Source: Chitinophagaceae bacterium
Lineage (GTDB): Bacteria > Bacteroidota > Bacteroidia > Chitinophagales > Chitinophagaceae
Length of the DNA stretch: 10,799 bases
Reading direction: 5' to 3'
Assembly (NCBI GenBank): GCA_019454915.1
Contig: JACFNM010000107.1
Span: 1 to 10,799 of the forward strand
The notes under the pieces are model-generated. The model had not been told where the DNA came from. It was given only the letters and a program-made list of their open reading frames with translations, and made no database searches. Of this stretch, positions 7,419-10,799 are shown piece after piece. The translations under genes and the position numbers were made by a program. Within the stretch, counting starts at the first letter, position 1; every line of letters begins with the position of its first letter.

Positions 7419-8642
7419 ATGAGGCGCAGGGATATTTTAAAGAAACTCGCTTTGACTCCTTTGCTGGGCGGTGTAGCCGGTATGAAGAACCCGGTTCAGT
7501 CTTTACCTTTTTCTTCTTCATCGTTACCTAAGCGTGATTTATTTCAGGAATTAGGCTTAAGAACTTTTATTAATGCCGCAGGAAATTATACCGTGATGAC
7601 GGGTTCTCTAATGCCCGAAGAAGTAATGGATGCGATGTATGCTTCCTCCAAAAAGTATGTGATGCTGGATGAAGTGCAGGATAAGGTGGGAGAAAAAATT
7701 GCAGAAATATGTCATGCGGAAGCGGCGTTCGTAACGGCCGGCTGCTGGTCGGCCCTTGTGTTGGGTATGGCAGGCGTATTAACCGGGATGGATAACAGGA
7801 AGGTGAAACAACTTCCTGTATTGGCCGGTACTGATTTGAAATCAGAGGTTATCGTGCAAAAGAGTCATGCCATAGGCTATGAGCAGGGACTGGTACATGC
7901 CGGAGTAAGTATAGTGACCGTCAAAACCCGGGCTGAACTTGAAAAAGCCATTAACGAAAAAACGGCTATGCTCTGGTTTCTCAACCGGGAAGCGCCGATG
8001 GGTGAGATACAGCATGAGGAATGGATACAACTGGGGAAAAAGTATAAGCTGCCCACCATGATTGATATAGCAGCAGATGTTCCTCCGGTAGAGAACTTAT
8101 GGAAGTTTAACGATATGGGTTTTGACCTTGTCGCCATTTCCGGTGGTAAGGCCATGTGCGGGCCTCAAAGCGCAGGAATTCTCATGGGGAAAAAGGATTT
8201 GATAGCAGCGGCAAGATTGAATGCCAATCCCCGGTCAGGTGTGGGACGTGGACAGAAAGTAAATAAGGAAGAAATTATCGGTATGTACGTGGCACTGGAA
8301 AGATATGTGAACAAAGACCACGCGAAAGAATGGAAATTATGGGAAAATAAGATTGCTTACATCAATAATACATTAAAACCTATACCGGGTGTTACCACTG
8401 AGGTGATTGTTCCGCCGATTGACAATCATACACCTTCGTTAAAGATTTCCTGGAATCCGGATAAAATAAAGTGGACCAGTGAGGAAATGCGAGATAAATT
8501 ACGATTCGGAAATCCTTCCATAGAAGTCATTTCCTGGGAAGAAAGAAACAGTATCCGGATCACCGTTTTTATGTTACAGCCCGGAGAAGAAAAATCTGTA
8601 GCAGGCAGAATCAGTCAGGAGCTAAAAAACGGACTGGTATAA
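7419..8642 (+). CDS. SelA/DgaE-like PLP-dependent lyase with Tat leader
   Basis: The 407-residue product begins MRRRDILKKLALTPLLGGVAG, a twin-arginine leader. The mature part is a fold-type I PLP enzyme of the selenocysteine synthase (SelA)/D-glucosaminate-6-phosphate ammonia-lyase (DgaE) group: GLRTFINAAGNYTVMTGSLMP near the start, EAAFVTAGCWSAL (phosphate-binding region), TMIDIAADVPP with D216 as probable partner of the pyridine nitrogen, and AISGGKAMCGPQSAG with K244 as probable Schiff-base lysine. The SGGKxxxGPQ form is the one seen in DgaE-type proteins. DgaE removes ammonia from an amino sugar acid to give a 2-keto-3-deoxy acid. A related reaction on an unphosphorylated amino acid or amino sugar acid is inferred here, because export argues against a phosphorylated substrate. 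Tat export would suit a protein folded around its cofactor. Amidohydrolase and RidA genes follow directly; a cog3964 amidohydrolase beside a DgaE-like gene is known from other bacteria. The exact reaction is uncertain. Confidence 0.85.
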   Translation: MRRRDILKKLALTPLLGGVAGMKNPVQSLPFSSSSLPKRDLFQELGLRTFINAAGNYTVMTGSLMPEEVMDAMYASSKKYVMLDEVQDKVGEKIAEICHAEAAFVTAGCWSALVLGMAGVLTGMDNRKVKQLPVLAGTDLKSEVIVQKSHAIGYEQGLVHAGVSIVTVKTRAELEKAINEKTAMLWFLNREAPMGEIQHEEWIQLGKKYKLPTMIDIAADVPPVENLWKFNDMGFDLVAISGGKAMCGPQSAGILMGKKDLIAAARLNANPRSGVGRGQKVNKEEIIGMYVALERYVNKDHAKEWKLWENKIAYINNTLKPIPGVTTEVIVPPIDNHTPSLKISWNPDKIKWTSEEMRDKLRFGNPSIEVISWEERNSIRITVFMLQPGEEKSVAGRISQELKNGLV

Positions 8643-8680
8643 GGAAATAATTATCGGGATTTATTTAAATTAAGTCGTTT

Positions 8681-9937
8681 GTGCAAAAACTCTGGCTCAT
8701 AGTCGTTTCTTTTTTTTGGTTAGGTGTTACGGTTGTTTCATCTCAAACCTACAGTATTCTTATCAAAGGAGGTTATCTCATAGACCCCAAAAATAACCTG
8801 AATGAGATGATGGATGTAGCCATACAGGATGGAAAGATAGCGAAGGTGGCTAAAAATATAGAGGCAGCCTCGGCGAAGCTGGTGATTGATGCTAAGGGTT
8901 TGTATGTTACTCCCGGACTCATTGACATACATGGACATGTTTTTCATGGCGCCGATCCGGAAGGGCAGTTGCAGAATGGATTTGTTTCTTTACCGTCGGA
9001 TGCGTTTACCTTTCGCTCGGGCATTACAACCATTGTAGATGCCGGATCTTCGGGGGCAAAGTTGTTTCCCCTGTTCAAAAAGAATATAATTGACAAATCC
9101 TCAACCAGGGTTTTGGCTTTTCTGAACATATCCGTCGAGGGGATGAGGGGTGATGAAATGTCTGTCTATCAGCAAAACACGAGTTTTATGGATCCGGAAA
9201 TGGCGGCTAATTATGCGAAGCATTATAAAGATATTATTGTCGGGATTAAAGTGGCGCATTATCATAGTCCCAGTTTTATAGCGGTTGACCGGGCCGTGGA
9301 GGCCGGCAGGTTAGCCAATATCCCGGTTATGGTGGATTTTGGAGGCGCTAAACCTAGGCTCTCGCTTAAGTCCTTATTTTTAGAACATTTAAGACCGGGA
9401 GATATTTTTACGCATGCTTTTGGTGAACTGGTGGATACCAAGGAAACGATAGTGGATTTAAAAACAAAAAGACTGGAACCTTACGTATGGGAAGCGAGAA
9501 AGAGGGGTATTATCTTCGATGTGGGTCATGGTGGAGGCAGCTTTGCGTTTACCCAGGCTTTACCGGCTGCCAAAGCAGGTTTTTATCCCGAAACGATAAG
9601 CACAGATTTGCACACAGGTAGCATGAACAGTGCGATGAAAGACTTGTTGAATGTTATGTCCAAATTCCTGGCCATGAATATGCCGCTTACGGAGGTAATC
9701 AAAGCGAGTACCTGGATGCCGGCCAAAGTAATTAAACACGAAGAATTGGGGCATCTGTCGGTGGGCGCCATAGCAGATATCGCCATCCTGAATTTGCGCA
9801 AGGGTGAATTTGGATTTTATGATGTGGCAAGGGTAAAACTGACGGGAAAGGAATTATTGGAATGTGAGGTTACTGTTAAAGATGGCAAAGTGATGTATGA
9901 TTTGAATGCGAGGTCTATGACCAATCTGCCCAGGTAG
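8681..9937 (+). CDS. Exported amidohydrolase/deacetylase-family metallohydrolase (cog3964/EF0837 type)
   Basis: It starts at GTG 8681, 38 bases after the previous stop; this start gives a complete Sec leader (MQKLWLIVVSFFWLGVTVVSS, probable cut before QTYSI). The 418-residue product has the amidohydrolase plan: small beta domain first (ILIKGGYLIDPKNNLNEMMDVAIQDGKI), then the metal motif GLIDIHGHVFHG (H84, H86), K190 in GIKVAHYHS as the likely carboxylated bridging lysine, H245 in THAFGE, H283 in VGHGGGSFAF, and catalytic D309 in ISTDLHTG. The set is complete, so activity is likely. Characterised cog3964 members (Atu3266, EF0837) hydrolyse acetyl-(R)-mandelate, while their natural substrates remain unclear. 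Removal of an acyl group from an N- or O-acylated acid is the natural guess. Cytoplasmic relatives lack a leader; this one should work in the periplasm with its neighbours. Confidence 0.88.
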   Translation: MQKLWLIVVSFFWLGVTVVSSQTYSILIKGGYLIDPKNNLNEMMDVAIQDGKIAKVAKNIEAASAKLVIDAKGLYVTPGLIDIHGHVFHGADPEGQLQNGFVSLPSDAFTFRSGITTIVDAGSSGAKLFPLFKKNIIDKSSTRVLAFLNISVEGMRGDEMSVYQQNTSFMDPEMAANYAKHYKDIIVGIKVAHYHSPSFIAVDRAVEAGRLANIPVMVDFGGAKPRLSLKSLFLEHLRPGDIFTHAFGELVDTKETIVDLKTKRLEPYVWEARKRGIIFDVGHGGGSFAFTQALPAAKAGFYPETISTDLHTGSMNSAMKDLLNVMSKFLAMNMPLTEVIKASTWMPAKVIKHEELGHLSVGAIADIAILNLRKGEFGFYDVARVKLTGKELLECEVTVKDGKVMYDLNARSMTNLPR

Positions 9938-10010
9938 TTTTGGAAAAAATTGTCATTATTTTTATTAAACGAAAGAAACGGTAAAGCATTTTTAACCTTC
10001 ATTTTATATT

Positions 10011-10553
10011 ATGAAAAGACTAAACCACTTAATCCTTCTTATTGTTGTATTGATGTTGACTCAATCATCCTTCGCTCAGAACACAGAGATAGACCCCGAA
10101 GCGAAACTGAAGGAATTGGGAATTGAACTACGGGTTCCCGGCCCTCCGTTAGCGAACTTTGTACCAGCGGTGCGTGTTGGCAATCTCGTTTTCCTTTCGG
10201 GGCAGGGTCCATTGAAAACGGACGGAAAATTTATGACCGGAAAAGTAGGGAAGGTGTATGATATCAAACAGGCGCAGAGGGCGGCCCGGCTTACGGGTAT
10301 TAATTTATTAGAAGCGTTAAAGGCAGAAATAGGCGATCTGAATAAGGTGAAGAGAATAGTAAAAGTATTGGGGATGGTTAATGCAGTTCCCGATTTTGAC
10401 CAGCATCCGAAAGTGATGAACGGCTTTTCCGATTTCATGGTGGAGGTTTTTGGGGAAAGAGGCCGGCATGCACGTTCCGCTGTGGGTATGGGATCTTTGC
10501 CGTTTAATATTCCCGTGGAAATTGAAATGATTGTTGAACTCAAAGAGAATTGA
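10011..10553 (+). CDS. Exported RidA (YjgF/YER057c/UK114)-family protein
   Basis: The 180-residue product has a Sec leader (MKRLNHLILLIVVLMLTQSSFA, cut before QNTEID) followed by a RidA domain: VGNLVFLSGQGPL, GINLLEALKAEIGDLNKVKRIVKVLGMV, NGFSDFMVEVFGERGRHARSAVGMGSLP, VEIEMIVEL. R155 in HARSAVG and E170 in PVEIEM correspond to the catalytic Arg105/Glu120 pair of bacterial RidA, so imine deaminase activity is plausible. RidA hydrolyses enamine/imine intermediates released by PLP lyases such as serine/threonine dehydratases. Ordinary RidA is about 130 residues and cytoplasmic; the extra length here is mostly the leader and a short linker. It lies two genes after the Tat-exported PLP enzyme, an obvious candidate source of such an intermediate. 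Family call is firm; partner is inference. Confidence 0.9.
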   Translation: MKRLNHLILLIVVLMLTQSSFAQNTEIDPEAKLKELGIELRVPGPPLANFVPAVRVGNLVFLSGQGPLKTDGKFMTGKVGKVYDIKQAQRAARLTGINLLEALKAEIGDLNKVKRIVKVLGMVNAVPDFDQHPKVMNGFSDFMVEVFGERGRHARSAVGMGSLPFNIPVEIEMIVELKEN

Positions 10554-10575
10554 CCTCATTCTAAAATTAAGCACC

Positions 10576-10799
10576 TTGAATATTTATAAATGGAGTTTTA
10601 CTGTTGCGGGAGTTTGTCTATTGACGGCATTGGTATTCGTGTTCATGGGTAATATACCCGCGTCAGGCCCTCTTCTGATTGCCTTTTTTGTGTTGCTGGC
10701 GATAGGTTGCCGGGGTTTTAAACTGTTGAAAGGATATTCCTATACGCTCACGATTTTTGCGGCAGTGACTTCGGCATTGTATTACCCTGTCTATTTTGT
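10576..10799 (+). CDS. Bile acid:sodium symporter (BASS)-like membrane protein, N-terminal fragment
   Basis: An open frame runs off the right edge, 22 bases after the RidA stop. The likely start is TTG 10576 (reads M/L-NIYKWSFT); no ATG is available before the first membrane segment, and the frame stays open upstream into the RidA gene. The 74 visible residues hold three hydrophobic segments (about 6-26, 29-47, 54-74), with GPLLIAFFVLLAIGCRG and LKGYSYTLTIFAAVTSALYYPVYF between and at the end. The LKG-(Y/F)-S/A-(Y/F)-T pattern followed by a 'YYP' segment resembles the start of the long bile acid:sodium symporter family proteins found in Bacteroidota. BASS relatives carry bile acids, pyruvate, 2-keto acids or pantoate-type acids with sodium, so uptake of the pathway's acid product is a reasonable inference. 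Confidence 0.65.
   Translation, partial: MNIYKWSFTVAGVCLLTALVFVFMGNIPASGPLLIAFFVLLAIGCRGFKLLKGYSYTLTIFAAVTSALYYPVYF

Noticed and set aside
10076..10543. 155-codon reverse-strand frame opposite RidA
   Set aside because: It lies wholly opposite a clear RidA gene, is low-complexity Ser/Pro/Thr-rich, and has no family resemblance.

Overview
The window reads as an accessory catabolic locus of a Bacteroidota (Bacteroidetes) bacterium. The evidence is a SusD/RagB-type C-terminus at the left edge, several lipoprotein or Tat-type leaders, A/T-rich start regions without strong Shine-Dalgarno sequences, and moderate G+C. Genus and family cannot be read from it. Every gene I can support is on the + strand. 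Apart from a 404-base non-coding stretch after the SusD gene (368-771), gaps are short (22 to 167 bases), so 772-10799 looks like one operon or a few tightly linked units.

Layout: (1) 1-367, C-terminal part of a SusD/RagB-like outer-membrane nutrient-binding lipoprotein. (2) 368-771, non-coding, with overlapping inverted repeats. (3) 772-2140, a Tat-exported protein of unknown function, broken by one extra base in an A7 run. (4) 2308-4044, a lipoprotein with a PQQ sugar-dehydrogenase-like propeller fused to cytochrome c. (5) 4084-4974, an exported CBM9-like protein. (6) 5082-6017, an SMP-30/gluconolactonase-like lipoprotein. (7) 6076-7371, an intact paralogue of item 3. (8) 7419-8642, a SelA/DgaE-like PLP enzyme with a Tat leader. 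(9) 8681-9937, an exported amidohydrolase of the cog3964/EF0837 type. (10) 10011-10553, an exported RidA-family protein. (11) 10576 to the right edge, the start of a bile acid:sodium symporter (BASS)-like membrane protein.

The striking point is that enzymes normally found in the cytoplasm (PLP lyase-like enzyme, amidohydrolase, RidA) all carry export signals here and sit beside a periplasmic oxidation module (quinoprotein dehydrogenase plus lactonase) and a membrane transporter. A coherent but unproven reading is an extracytoplasmic pathway. A SusCD-imported sugar, possibly an N-acylated amino sugar, would be oxidised to a lactone, opened to an aldonic acid, deacylated, and stripped of ammonia by the PLP enzyme. 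RidA would clear the enamine/imine intermediate, and the resulting 2-keto acid would be taken up by the symporter. The two paralogous Tat proteins flanking the oxidation module have no assigned function and may be an uncharacterised part of the system.
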